Assembly (NCBI RefSeq): GCF_001540865.1
Contig: NC_033622.1
Span: 3,653,445 to 3,717,444 of the forward strand
Length of the DNA stretch: 64,000 nucleotides
DNA from: Ananas comosus
Lineage: Eukaryota; Streptophyta; Magnoliopsida; Poales; Bromeliaceae
Direction: 5' to 3'
Below, piece after piece: positions 32,893 through 45,600 of this stretch. Position 1 is the stretch's first letter. Each line of letters begins with the position of its first letter. The notes beneath the pieces are model-generated. The model was not told the DNA's origin, ran no database searches, and was given only the letters and a program-made list of their open reading frames with translations. The position numbers and the translations under genes were made by a program.

Positions 32893-33921
32893 CAGGGATG
32901 AAGCTAGCACTCGATTATGAGGGGACCAAAGTACATAAAATCAAAATTTTAGCAAATAAATAAAATTTATTGTTGGAATAATAATCCAAACTTAATTAAA
33001 ATATAATTAGAGATATTTTAAATTTTTTATTTGATTATAATTAGGTTATGTAATTATCCAAAGTAAAATTAGGTTTATCATCTGTTAGGATTTGATAGTT
33101 ATGGTGAGGACTGAGAATTCGGCTGTATAGCTAAACTCTTTGTTGACGATATTTTCTGTATAATTTAATTACATAAACATTCGTCAACTTACTGGAGAAA
33201 ACGAGTTGGGATGGAGAAGTTACGCAACCTTTAGTAATCACTTAAAATAAATAGTAACTAGGGTTTTCTGAAGAGGCCAATCAGTAGAGATGGTTTCTGG
33301 TGTGTTTTGGACTCCTTCATACTAATCCAATAGCTCGTTTTCAATAGCTCGACTGTCCTGGACCCAATGGCACTTATGGATTTGAATTTTGATGTACGAT
33401 TTTCGAGAAAATGGAATTTTATCACAAAGAGGATTTTTATTTCTTGTTGTTCTTGCATTGTAAAACTTCTCGTGCTCCGTGCGTGTGTCCTGGAGTAGAG
33501 TGGAGGATGTTTCAGGTACTTACCAGTGGTAGGAAATTCAAATTCAAACTTGAATTTGAGGTTTATTGGATTTACACATATATATATATAGGTGTGGTTT
33601 TTGGAAAATTGGAGAGTGGATAGGATTCGTCGCAAATCGGCGACCATATCGGACGAAATAAAATTGTGAGTTCGATGTCCCGGTCGTGCTAAACGCGCTG
33701 GCGTAGTCCATTTGCAAATCTGAAGGACGGATCTACCGAAAATTCAAAAGTGTTCGTAAAGTGGTCAAAATTGGCAAAACGGAAAATCTGCAAAACACCC
33801 TATATTTTATGTATCGTTTTGCGTGATTTCAAACGTGGAGGTACATCCGCGCATTTTAGTCGCGCTGTGAGGGACTCGGCTGAAAATATCTAACTTCGGT
33901 GGGCATAACTCCAAATACGCC

Positions 33922-33975
33922 ACCTTATATATTTGAGCTAACTAGGGTTTTCATGGAAGAAAACCCTAGCCTATA
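33922..33975 (+). promoter_or_regulatory. putative LTR promoter (TATA box and AAACCCTAG)
   Basis: CCTTATATATTTG lies about 30 bp upstream of CTAGGGTTTTCATGG and AAACCCTAGCC. The reverse-oriented LTR 48512-58614 keeps the same arrangement at about 57740-57795 (TATATAAGG, then CTAGGGTTTTCATGG on the minus strand). The TATA box and telo-box-like AAACCCTAG are seen; promoter function is inferred. Confidence 0.6.
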
Positions 33976-36460
33976 GCTCGAGTTGCCACCAGTCACCTCC
34001 CTGTCTTTCCCCTGCCCTAACCGCGCGGGCCCCGGCCGCCTGCGCATGCCACTGGCCGTCGAAGTTGGCCGCTCCTCCCGCTCCTCCATCACCTCCACCT
34101 TCCACCACCTTTGTCCAAGCTGCAACTTGGAGAGGCCCCTCACCCTCGGGCTCCATCCCTCGACGTGCCCTGACCTTCGGTGACACTCCTCTGCTGGTCG
34201 CGGCCATCCCCGCGCGCCGCCGCTGCCGCCTTGGTAGCTTGCGGCCAAGCCGAGCAGGCTTGGGCCGAGGTTATCTCTTCTCCTGGCACGTGTGCCACCG
34301 CCGCTGGGGACCACCTTGGCTGTCCTCCCTCGACCCTCGGCGACCTCCCTAGCCGATCGCCGCCGTCCTTGCGCATCGCCGCCGCCGCCCCTGGCAGCCT
34401 GCGGCCGCCTCGGATCAGCTCAGGCCGAGGCCGGGTACTCTTTTTCCCCTCGTGCTTACGCCGCCTAGGGCCAGCCACGCAACCTCCCTCCGGCCTCCGG
34501 CGACCCACCACCGTCGTCCCGTAACTCCCCGGCCGCCGCCAAGGCCGCGGTGAGCTTTCGAACCCGGCACCCGTGTGGGCGTGGATTGTTCCGCCGCCGT
34601 CGCCGTCGCCTCTTGCCGCCGACCAACGCGAGCCTCGGCCCCCACCGACCAGCCGCACCTACCTGCAGCCGGTGCGCCCGCCGGTCGGCCGCCGACGGCC
34701 ATGCCCTAGCTCCCCTTGGTCCGATAAGCTTTTTATAGTTGTTTTGTGCATCATTTCGGGTTCGGGTGGCTGTTCCGGCGACCTGAGGCCACCCCGAAGC
34801 TGTCGGAAGTAAGCAAGATGATCCTTGATCGGTGCTGATCATCATTCTCATCTTCTCTGGGGTCAGACAGCACCTGGTTTACGAGATAAGTGCTATCTCT
34901 ACACAGTGCCCGCAGTTTGCAGGTCTTCGAGTCGCTACCGTGCCCTCCACAGTGGACGGCCATGCTCCGGATCGTTAGCACGACCTCTGGCACATCGAGA
35001 CCTACCAGCGTGTGTCTCGGCCAGCCTAAAAAACTCTCGATTTGTGCTGTCGAACCATAAAACCCCGAAAATCACATAAAATAATGTGATTTTATGTGAT
35101 TGTAGGAACTTTTATGCTAATGTGCACTTCGTGGCTACTGTGGACAGTGTGTGCAGGTGACGAGTGATGTCTGGATTGGTTGTCCAAGGTTCGAGGCCTT
35201 CGCGGAAATCGAATATCGATTTTCGGTGCGTTTTTCGACGAAATTTGCCGACAGAACGTTGTTTCAATTTGGATTTCTTCCGACGATGCCTTACTGTATA
35301 TTACTTTATCGTTGAGCCTTATTGGCTCGTTACTTACGTCATTCCAAGGGTGTGGAGACGACGGGTGAGCGACAGTGGGTTTCGGTGTCGAAATTGACAC
35401 TTTCGGGAACTCGTATCAGAATGGTTATCCGACGATAATCGTTTCGATGTGAGCTTACGTGTTTGCTGCTAGGACACCTTTATTATGGTGTTGTGTGGCA
35501 GCGGGTGACTCGTGACGCGAGTCGGTTAGTCCTAGGATACTTTGTGGGTCCCGGCGGAGTCCCGGTGCAATTTTCAGGACTCCTGGCATGTTACGATAAT
35601 CGGTTTTGGAAAACCAATTCCTGTGGGATTAATTGTGGGGTTGTGAGTTTACTATTTCATTTATGTGGGTTGGTTTCTAACCCGGTGGACTCTCCGTAGG
35701 TCCAGTTGACGTTCTTCCACGGTCGGTAGACAGGCGCTACACTGGTACAGGTGGGTACTTCGATCCGAAGTCGGTACAGCGGTGCACGTTCGATGACATT
35801 CTCTTCACCCTCTCTTTACTACCACTTTGCATATCATGTGATGAGACTAGCACCCTTTCTATTTCTTATTATTGCTCTACTCGGTTAGTTTGCATATTCA
35901 GTATCATGATTTAGAGGTAGAGCAGGTTATCGATTGTATTTGAGATCTATGACCTATTCAGTCGGTTCAGTGATCCTGATATTGTGACTTATTTGGTCGG
36001 TTCGGCTACGTGATGACCTACATGGTCGGTATATCCTGAGGGGTAGGATTGTCGGCTAATTGCCGACGGTTGGCTATTGAGTATATCAACATTGATCGCC
36101 CAATATTCGTACGCATTTTACAAACACCAGCAGTCTGATCCACTGCTAGGGGGTGTTTTTTTTCGAAAAGTTGTTGGATATGCCAACCCGTGAGTCCAGC
36201 GGCCTAGTTTGGGTTATATGTAGGTAGAGTGGCAGTGGCACAGGCTTGAGGTCTGCGGACTGATATGACAGGTTTCTGATTGTGTATCTTTAGACTTATC
36301 GTCTGGTTGATGCATGCATACAGTAGCGGTAGTGATTTATATATATCATGTTTCCTCATTTATCATTGCTACTGTATTACCGTTGTTTATACTCTTTGTT
36401 ATCCTCCTTGACTGGTGAGTACCCCTCGCCCTCGTCGGCTTGCGGTATCCACTAGGAGGG

Positions 36461-36481
36461 GAGACATGTGTATATGTTCTC
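36461..36481 (+). other. LTR stem-loop
   Basis: GAGACAT and ATGTTCTC pair around GTGTAT with one bulged T; an outer GGAGG...CCTCC extends it. It is flanked by CCACTAGG and TCACC, as in the other LTR stem-loops. Confidence 0.65.
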
Positions 36482-37439
36482 ACCTCCGACCCTCTTTCAG
36501 GTGACATTGCTGGTCCCAGTCGGGACGGTACGTGAGGCGCGTGATTAGTGGTCGTAGAGTATTTCGGCCCGGTGATTTACGGTTAATTCCTGATCTGTTT
36601 CCCCCCAATAAAGTAACTTAGATAGTTATGGTTCAGTTGGTTCTATTTTATTTGGATACATACAGTTTTGTGAAATTAATAAAGTACATATGGTTTACTT
36701 GTGAGCTTATGAAAATGGTTTTCTACCCCTCGTGATAGCTTGTTTTTAAATGAAAAGGTTTCTGTGTGTCAAATGGTTTTAAAAGGGATTTTTCGATTTT
36801 CATGATTCTTAGTATTTCAAAATAAGTTTTCGAGTGAGAAACGTTTTAAACTAATAGATGTGAATTTATAATGAAAATACGATAAACTTGTGATTGAATG
36901 AATGTGAATTGGTTGATGTGATGTGGTGATTGTATATGGATGTTTATACACTGTGGTTGTATCTTGTATTTGTGCGACGCCGTGCAAATACAGGGGAGAC
37001 TCTGTCCATGTGAACAGTGGGTTTTCTATACTTATGGCGGATCTGACATCCCTTGGGTACATGGCTTTCAAAAAAATAAAAACTTGGGCACTTCCGCATC
37101 GATTTTAAAACTTCAAAGGGACCCCGGGGCGTGACAACTATATATAGATAGGCATGGGTTAATTAGATGAAAAAAAAGCCACAGTAGACATGGTTGCATG
37201 GGTGTTGCCCAGAATATAATTAATCACCTTTTATTAATAAAGTATTAGTTTAGTTATCTTATTCCTCCTCCAATATCTCTTCTCCATATTATTTTGTTCT
37301 ATTTAGATCTTTGGGCTATATATTATTTTATTCTATTTTAGATCTTGGGGCTATATAATTAATCACCTTTTATTAATAAAGTATTAGTTTAGTTATTGCT
37401 TTGAAGAAGTTGGTCTCCCCACAACACATGACAGCAAGT

Positions 37440-38581
37440 GGTTGTGATGCTTGACGAAAAGAGAGCGAGGAGAGCCCGTGAAGTGATTCAAGAAGACTTG
37501 ACTAGATAGCCAGGAGGGCTAGACAAGCAAGCCGAAGTATAAAAAATTCGGCAAGATCTCGATGAACTAAGGACATTATCCAAATAGAAAGGTACAAATC
37601 TAAAACTTATTTTTCGGATTATCAAGTTTTTGTTATGGATTTAGATAATTGGTTTATTCAACTTGGCTTTTCAAAGTTTGATGGAATAATGAACTTTAAA
37701 CGATGAAAAATTATCGTTCAATGTTTTTTAGAATCCGAAGATTTATGAGATGTTGTGGAGAATAGAAATTATGGTAAAGAATTTGGTAAAGAAGAATTTA
37801 AAAAGAGAGACAGAGAAGTTCTATCATATATTTTTTAAGCAGTAGATCTGTTATTGGTTGAGAATATTTCAACGACAAAAACAACACGTGAAGCATGGAG
37901 AATGCTAGCAAAAATTGGAGGAGAAGATTTGCAGGAAGAGAATGAAATTCAAGAAAAAAAAAATTCAATCCATTGGTGAAGATATAGAAGCCCCGATTTG
38001 TAAAAAAAAAATTGGAAAGAAAATTCTAATCAAAATCAGGAAGAAGATTAGATTCGTAAAGAATCCGCTGATGATCAAAACGATGCGATTCAAGCCGATG
38101 AGAACATTCACAATAATAATATAATTGAAGAAATTTCTATTGATGAAAAAATTATGTAGAAAATTAGGGAGGATGTTTACCATTATTTTAATGTGATTGA
38201 AGATGCAGATCACAAATTAGATTTACGAAAGCAGAAAGCACATGAAAATGCACAAATCGAGATCAATGCACCAAATAAATATCTGTGTCGATCAGACTCT
38301 CCTTGGCTACCACAAAATTACAATATTCAAATCGATCCATTTTTTTTAAAATTATATATTTTACAAAATATTTGCAAGAATCCGCAGATCTTTAAGGATG
38401 ATATGGATAATCACGACTACAGGTGGCAAAGATTTCGTACATGACAACATTATTGGATAGCCGTCATGCTGCACAACTCAAACACGACGGCGACGACAAT
38501 GACAGAGACAGAGATTGCAAAATCAAAGTGCGTGTTTCACAGAATTTGCAAGTTGAAGATGAAGTTTGGATTAAGAAAGGA
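37440..38581 (+). pseudogene. copia-like gag remnant
   Basis: Plus-strand translation across stops gives KFDGIMNFKR, FLESEDL, EFGKEEFKKRDREVLSYIF, LLLVENISTTKTTREAWRML and, after a frame change, EDADHKLDLRKQKAHENAQI. The first blocks follow the layout of UBN2-type copia gag. Many stops and frameshifts occur and no pol follows. It is the only coding-like part of the small LTR element and cannot be functional. Confidence 0.6.
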
Positions 38582-38942
38582 TGTTGGAATAATAATCTAA
38601 ACTTAATTAAAATATAATTAGAGATAAGTTTAAATCTTTTATTTGATTATGATTAGGATATGTAATTATCCAAAGTAAAATTGAATTTATCATTTGTTAT
38701 GATTTGATGGCTATATATAGTTCGGCATGGATTAATTAGATGAAAAAAAAAGCTACAGTAGATATGGCTACATGGGTGTTGCCCAAAATATAATTAATCA
38801 CCTTTTATTAATAAAGTATTAGTTTAGTTATCTTCTTCCTCCTCCAATATCTCTTCTCCATATTATTTTGTTTTATTTTTTATCTTGGGTTATATAATCG
38901 ATATCAACACAAATACCGGTTCCAACAATTGGTATCAGAGCA
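38582..38942 (+). repeat. second LTR (38582-38927) and adjoining primer binding site
   Basis: 346-bp LTR, TGTTGG...CCAACA, followed immediately by ATTGGTATCAGAGC, an exact initiator methionine tRNA site. A binding site after what should be the 3' LTR is unexpected. Confidence 0.85.
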
Positions 38943-39451
38943 AATCACACTTCCAATATTTAGCTGCTTAAATTTTTGATGAAAAAATATATTTACTAAA
39001 TAATTAGTGTAAAAAAGCATTACCCCTTTTTTTATATAAACTTAACTTCTAATTATTTTATTTATATTATTTCACTCAAATAACTTTGAAATTTATTAAA
39101 TCTAATAGTAATTCAGTGAATGATTTAATTTCTCCATTTTTACTAAATATAATTATGACAATTGATGACTATTAGACAGAACTATTAACTTTAATATAAT
39201 CTTTAATTTAATTAAATAAAAAAAGTTATCTAAAATAAATAGAAATTATGAAGATACTAAATAAGAAAAATAAAAATAAACTCAAAGTTGAGAGAGCACT
39301 ATATTAGCGCCTAAAACTTTTTCCAAAAACAAATTATTCATCATACTTTTAAAATTAAATAAAAATATATTTTTAAAATTTTTTATATATAAAGAACTAT
39401 TATGCAAATTATGCGCCATAGCTCCCCTCAGCCCCCACATTGCTCCGCCCT

Positions 39452-40115
39452 AAGAATATACATATATTCTTGTTGTATAGCTAGAGGATATGAACGCGCC
39501 AGATAGGCAAAGATATTTTCATCTCGTTGTTGATGAATTGCATGCAGCTCGGAGTTGGTAGCGGAAATTATGATTGTGGGCATCTTTGGATCTGGCCCTT
39601 GGTTTTAATAAGCTGTCTGCTGATGTAATTAAATAACTGGCCAAAAATTGTAACAACAAAATACATACAAAAAGTGCCAAAACTTGTATCTGAAGATTTT
39701 GTACACTGCAGGGCTGGTTTTTGTTCTTAAGCTGTCTTTAGGCTCCTCCTCCCGAAGAAAATTCTGCATACTTAAAAAGTAAACTCCATATTTTTTTCCA
39801 TCTGAACTATTTAGGAATTGAAACAGCTGTGATAACATTGATCATTAATTGGATGGATAAAGTGTAATATTTATATTCACTTTTGGATATACATGTAACA
39901 TTGCTCCTAACCTCCTGAAGCCTATGTTACATAGGAATAATTTTATAAGTATCCTTCTAAACTTAAGAAATATTAAGAATCTATCAAAAGTTCAAAATTT
40001 TACTAATATCATCTTGTATCTCGTTAACTGTTGGGGCACGTTTGTTATATATGGTGTTAAATTAAGGGAGTAAATTATTACTTTTGTAAGCTTTCACCTC
40101 ATGCTAACTATGTCT
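39452..40115. other. no gene seen; MITE-like left flank of the LINE site
   Basis: Short ORFs without domains. At about 40030 TTGGGGCACGTTTGTTATAT resembles a Tourist-type MITE end, which would make the LINE a nested insertion; a matching right end is uncertain (see 46208-46840). Confidence 0.4.
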
Positions 40116-40141
40116 AAGATGTAAGGCATAAAAGATTAGCT

Positions 40142-42608
40142 ATGTCGAAGAAAGGAAAGGAGAAGGCGATAGAATATCTGGTGGAGAAGAAGACACGAAA
40201 AAAGACAGTGGATCCATCACTCCGGAGACACTCGACGAAGGTGACGCCACCCCGCTGCCCTGCATCAGGTGGTTCGGCAGCGGACCTGGAGTCGAGGTTC
40301 CAGAGCACCATTCGGAATTTGGGCAATGGAGTTAAAGAGACCACCTACCTTCGAAAACCTGGCTCCGAAGGCTGCTCCTCTTCCAAGAAGGTTCTCTGGG
40401 CGGATACAGCTAGGCTTGCATTAACTCAGATGGTTTGCTTCCTACCAAACGACTCCCTCCCTGACCCAGGGTCTTTTACTCCCTCCGAACCACGCCATAA
40501 TGACAAGTGTAGGCCTGAGGTCAAGCCTCGGTCTGATAGGCATGCCTGGAGGAAACACACCACTCTTCCTTCATTTAAGAAGACGTACAAGGAGGCCCTA
40601 CTCACTCCCGCTTCGCCTCCTTAGCCCCAACCTAACTTTCCATGGAGCCCTCCACCATTTCTTTCGCACCTAGGCAGCTTCTCCTTCAAAGGCAGGTGCT
40701 TCAGGTGCTTAGGACGATCTCACTGGGCCTCCCGCTGCTGAAAACCTATTCGGTGCTTGAGGTGCTTCAAATTAGGACATAAAGCTCAATACTGCAGGAA
40801 TCGTCTGCCGATGAACGTCTACCGAGCCATGCGCGACCATCGTGCCTACCTTAGCGCTTTTGTCTCCCTTTTCGATGACTTCTTCGCCTGTCAAAATCGC
40901 TGCCACAACGCCATTCTGATCGATGTGGTGCCCCCGGCGAACCTCGGACATTTCCCCAAGGAAACTATCGGCAACGGGCTCGCGAGTCGTTTCGGCGGGT
41001 TCCCAACCGATTTCCACGTTGCTCGAAACAGTGAAAGAGACTTTGTGGTCTTTCTGCCAGAATGGGTGCCGAGTAAACATCTCCTTCGCAGGGAAGTACT
41101 TAGTCTGGGGGACCTCAGACTACGCTGCTTCCCATGGAACCCCTACTACGGTGCACGACACCCACCGCTGTCCTACAATGTTTGGATCCGACTGGTCAGT
41201 CTACCCTACGAGTACTAGTCTTCCCAGACCGTGGCGGCCCTCGTCGGCGGCTTCAGCAGGTTCATTCGGGCGGACGATTTCAGCGTCTGCATGGCTGACC
41301 TATCTGGCTTATGGTGCCTTATCGCCGTGAATCACCGCTTTGACATTCCTGAGAATTTAGAGATTACCTTTGGTGATTTGTCACTCTCAGTGCTTATCCA
41401 GCTGGAAAGATGGGCACGCCATGAGGATGACGGGCATGGTAACCCCACCAACGAGCGGACGGATCAGCATGACCCACTCGCAAGGTCACCCGAACTTCAC
41501 CGTCGCTCCGCTGGAACAGTCAAAAGGAGACGCTCGTCGGTTGGCGGCTCTTCCAGCTCTGATGCGTCCTGGAACTCATCTGAAATTCGCGACAGAAGAC
41601 GCGCAGCTCTCTCCTCTGATTGCTCAGATCAACGAAATCAATCCGCCCCCCTTGGTCACGTGGAAAAAACGATGGGAGAGCTCTGTCTTCTTCTCTCTGG
41701 CGAATGGCAGAGCGGGGGGCCGAACGACAAGTTTTTCAATTTCAAACCTACCTTGTGGTGGACTTGCTATTTCCGTGCTACCTGACGCCGAGGACGGCCG
41801 AAGTACCGGCCTGTCAGGCGGCTACACCCACTTCGTGCTTTCCTTGAAGGCCTTTTGCCCTCCTGCTGCCATCAATTCTCCCTTACTTAAGACAGGAAGC
41901 TCTGTGTCCAGCCCTCGGCTTTCACACCTAGCTTTGCAACTAGCTAAGGTTGAGCAGAAGGGCTTTTATGAGTTTTTCAACGTTAGGAACAACTGTTGGA
42001 GCATTTATTTGGGGATTTGCTCATCTTCCTTGGTCCTTTCCCGTTCTTCCTCTGGACTGGATCCAGCTGCCCTCACGTTCGCATCTAACCCATCCAGCTT
42101 GTGGTGGACCCTCACTTACTCAATTCCTAGGCCTGTTAGTTCCGAAATTGGGCCTGTTCTTCCCGCCCAATCTCTTTGCGGTGAATTGGCCCCTCCCGAT
42201 CATTTAGGCCTTGGGCCTACCAACGGTCTGGGCTCTGCTTCTCTCAAGCTAGATTTTGGAGGAGTACTCCTCTTCACCGCGGAGTCTCCTACACCGTTCG
42301 GCGCTTCTCCCTTTGCTACGGATATCACCATCCCTGCCAGTGCTATGACTAAAACCACCAATTCTCCTTGTGTTCCGATGGACCCGCCTAGATCAAGCGC
42401 CCGACTTCACAATCTGACAAAGGACTCTATGCTAGGAAAGGCTATGAGCAAGAAAACGTGTCTTCTCGAGGGAAGGACTACCAGATCTGGGACCTCAGGG
42501 CGCAAGTTGACCAGCAAAAAAGTCAAGAAGAAGAGTCTACTTTGCGAGGTGAAGCTCTATGACACCGAAGCTAAGGAGCTCCACAAGTTCCTTTGCGCGG
42601 AAGCCTAG
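40142..42608 (+). pseudogene. LINE ORF1 (nucleic-acid-binding protein), broken
   Basis: It starts MSKKGKEKAIEYLVEKKTRK. Two CCHC zinc knuckles lie at about 40700-40800: CFRCLGRSHWASRC and CLRCFKLGHKAQYC. A DUF4283-like region follows (about 40930-41400; FVVFLPEWVPSKHLL, SRFIRADDFSVCMADLSGLW). Three in-frame stops (40622-40624, one between the two knuckles near 40739, and one near 41216) interrupt the first frame. It then shifts to a second frame open to the stop at 42606-42608, ending with basic residues (PPRSSARLHNL, KLTSKKVKKKSLLC) typical of plant LINE ORF1 tails. ORF2 starts at the next base. Confidence 0.88.
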
Positions 42609-45600
42609 ATGTCGGGCGACTTTCGTGTTCGTGCAGCCTTTTGTGTGTGTCGTCTTTCACTGATGTTTAACATTTTATGTTGGAATGTTCGTGCTCTTAA
42701 CGACCCTGCTAAGCGTCGTTGCGTCAAGTCTGTCGTGCCTAACCTCTTTTCTACTGTGGTTTGTATCCAAGAATCTAAAGTGGATTCCGTGTCCTGTTCT
42801 TTCCTCCGCTCTTGTTGCGGATCAAGCTTCGACAGGTATCACTTTATTCCAACGACTAGGGCCTCCAGCAGTTTAATCACTTGTTGGAGCTCTAAGCTTT
42901 TTTCTTGTAAGGAGGTGGTAGTATGCGAGCACTCGCTCACCCATAACCTACCTTACCTCACTAGCGGGAAGATTTTCTTCCTCTCGAACGTTTACGGGCC
43001 TCCCACCTGGGATGGAAAAGAAGACTTCTGTTCTGAACTTCTCTCTCTTAACAGGATCTGCTCCAGCAATTGGGTCATCTGCGGAGATTTCAACTTCACC
43101 AAAAACCAAGCGGAAAGAAAAGGAAACCCTTGGAGTACTAAAGCTATGGCCATGTTCTCTGATCTCATTAGTAACCTAGCGGTCATCGATTTACCCATAT
43201 CTAACCAAAACTTCACTTGGTCGAACATGCAACGCAGACCCACCCTGGCAAAGCTCGACAGATTTCTTACCTCAACGGCACGGGACCAATCTTTTCCTCA
43301 CAGCAAGGTCAAACTCTCCCTCGGACCACTTCTGACCATACCCTAATCGTTCTTTCTACGGGGTCCCATCCCACATCACGGACGTTTCGGTTCGAGCAAG
43401 TCTGGCTCACAAAGGAGGATTTTATCACAAAAGTACCACTTTGGTGGAACGAAGTCATTCCTAAGAAATCGGCCATTCTAACTTTAACTGCTAAGCTCAG
43501 GCACTGCAGAGCTATGATAAAGGAATGGTGCAAGACAAATTTCCATAGCATATCTAATGCCAAGAGGCTTCTGCGGGAAAAACTTCAAAAAATTGATCAT
43601 TTAAAGGAACGGACTAACCTACTTCAGGAAACTTTGGATAAACGGGCTGACCTAAAATCACAACTTCAACTCATCTTAAAGGAAGAAATTCCCTATAAAA
43701 CTAGGGTTAAACAGCTCTGGTGCAAGGAAGGCGACAGTAACACTATATTTTTCCATGCGGTGGCCAATGGACGAAGGCGCAAGAACATGATTGAAGTCAT
43801 TGAAGACGACTCTGGACGGAAAATCTTTAATGAAGAACGTAAGAGACCTTTCTTTTTTCACACTTTTAAACTATTGATGGGCTAGGCGGATGACTGCCTA
43901 CCGTCTTTTGGAGATTGGAGCGGCCTATATCACTCTAACAAATTGGCCAACCCCGCTACCCTAACGAGCCAGTTTAATCGAGAGGAAGTCAAGATTGCCC
44001 CCTTCCAACTAGGCAGTGATAAGGCCCCCGGACCAGATGGTTTTCTTCTTATTTTCTTCCAAACCTTCTGGGAGACGGTCAAGGAAGATATATTCAACGT
44101 TTTTATTGATCTCTAGGATGTCGACAACCTATTTACTGTTCCGACTGACTACTCATTTGTGTGTCTCATCCCCAAAAAGGAAGGAGCGTGCATGGCTAAC
44201 GACTTTCGGCTGATCAGTCTCATTAATGGAATTTAAAAAATCATCTCAAAAGTCGTTACCAATAGACTTGCACTTAATTTGCCGACTATTATCTCCTATT
44301 CACAAACAACCTTTCTCAAAGACCGGCTATTGGCAGACTCTTTCGTCACTACAAGTGAACTAGTCAACTGGTGCTCAAAATCCGGTAAGGAATGCGTAAC
44401 CATTAATGTAGACTTTGAAAAAGCCTTTGACAACGTTAGATAGACCTTCTATTGTGCGAAAACCTGCTATTTCTATGGAAATTTATTATGCGAAACCTGC
44501 TATTTCTATGGAAGATCTTCGAATGGGTCTCAAGCCTCAAGATTAACAAGAACAAAATGGAATTGTACTACTTGGGATCCAATCCACGTAAAGCCGACAG
44601 ACTGGCTAATATTTTCGGATGCAGAGCAGGTAATCTACCTTTTCGCTATTTGGGGTTGCCACTTTATAATAAGCTACTACGTAAGGAAGATTGGGCGCTG
44701 GTTATTAATCGCATAGAGGCGAGAATCGAAAGATGGATGGCTAAACTTCTCTCCCAAGGAGGAAGACTTATCCTTGTTAATTCGGTGCCCACTAATTTGC
44801 CGCTTTTCTATCTTTCAATTTTCAAAGCACCACACTGGGTTCTGCACCGGATAGAGGCCCTGAGAAGAGCCTTCTTCTGGAAAGGGTGTTCCAAAATTTT
44901 CGATGGGGCATGCCTCATCAGCTAGAAAACTATTTGCAAAAGTAAGAAAGAAGGAGGACTGGGGATCAAAGATATGGATTCTATAAATATGGCTCTCTTA
45001 ACCAAATGGTGGTGGCGCTTCTTCAGGGAACCGCACCTGCTTTGGTGCAAGTTAATTAGATCATTATACTACACTAGAAGAAGGCTGTTGCACAAGGGCA
45101 GGGCCTTCGTACTCTACTCGCAGTGGTGGAAAGGTGTGGTTCGGTGCCGCAAAGTGTTTAAATGCGGTGTTGCTTACACGCTAAGAGACGGAAGCAATAT
45201 CAGGATGCGGTTAGACATTTGGATTGGTGAAACCCCACTGCGTACTCTGTTTCCAGACATCTTTACCAATATCAGGAACAAGAAGGTCAGAGTATCACAA
45301 TGCTGGACTTCAAACGGATGGAGATGGCGCTTCAGCTGCAGAGGCTTCGTGGCGTCTCAATCCAACGAAAGCCGTAGACAACTCACGCTGCTCCGAGACT
45401 TGCTACTCGACTATAGCCCAAGCATCAGACCGGACTTGTTTAAATGGCGGTGGACCTCCAACAAAACGTTCAAAGTCAAATCTCTTTATAATTTCATCTC
45501 CGATGCAGGACAGAAAGACCCGGTCAACCAAGAAATATAGAGATTAAAAATTCCTGTCAAAATCAAAATCTTCATTTGGTTGCTCCTTCGAAAGAGATTG

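Larger units (their letters stand above)
33102..37136 (+). mobile_element. gypsy solo LTR, full length (4035 bp)
   Basis: It starts TGGTGAGGACTGAG (a variant of TGTAAGGACTGAG) and ends CCCCGGGGCGTGACA. It lies inside the first LTR of the small element; the empty site is preserved at about 38705-38720 (GATTTGATGGCTATATATAG). The flanking duplication is imperfect (AGTTA and ACTA). The interior contains a TATA box near 33924, a GC-rich stretch at 33980-34730, an inverted repeat at about 35060-35095 and a stem-loop at 36461-36481. The many ORFs on both strands at 33925-34993 lack domains. Confidence 0.88.
32971..38969 (+). mobile_element. small LTR retrotransposon with copia-like gag, rearranged
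   Basis: LTR copies at 32971-33101 plus 37137-37400 and at 38582-38927 both begin TGTTGGAATAATAATC. The second ends GGTTCCAACA. A purine tract TTAAGAAAGGA precedes the second LTR, as expected for a 3' LTR, yet this LTR is followed by a primer binding site (ATTGGTATCAGAGC, 38928-38942). The first LTR lacks that site and instead carries a local duplication (37216-37257 and 37355-37396). The layout LTR-gag-LTR-PBS suggests recombination between tandem copies. Confidence 0.8.
32893..39451. mobile_element. hAT-like MITE, second copy, split by an LTR element
   Basis: Left part 32893-32970 (CAGGGATGAAGCTAGCACTC, then GATTATGAGGGG) and right part about 38970-39451 align with the reverse complement of the 15601-16203 element. 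The right part includes AATTAGTGTAAAAAAGCATT and the distal GCCATAGCTCCCCTCAG. The join in the intact copy reads AAAATTTATAATCAAATTTT, which locates the insertion. The right terminus is decayed (CCGCCCTAAG), so the 8-bp duplication cannot be confirmed. Confidence 0.8.

Noticed and set aside
33925..34993. Several ORFs of 80-172 residues in the GC-rich part of the 4-kb LTR
   Set aside because: They occur on both strands in multiple frames, contain no recognisable domain, and are not kept as equivalent frames in the reverse copy at 56920-57673.
42609..43346. Host exonuclease/endonuclease-like gene
   Set aside because: The endonuclease motifs lie between a LINE ORF1 and a LINE reverse transcriptase, inside a target duplication with an A-tail, so it is LINE ORF2.
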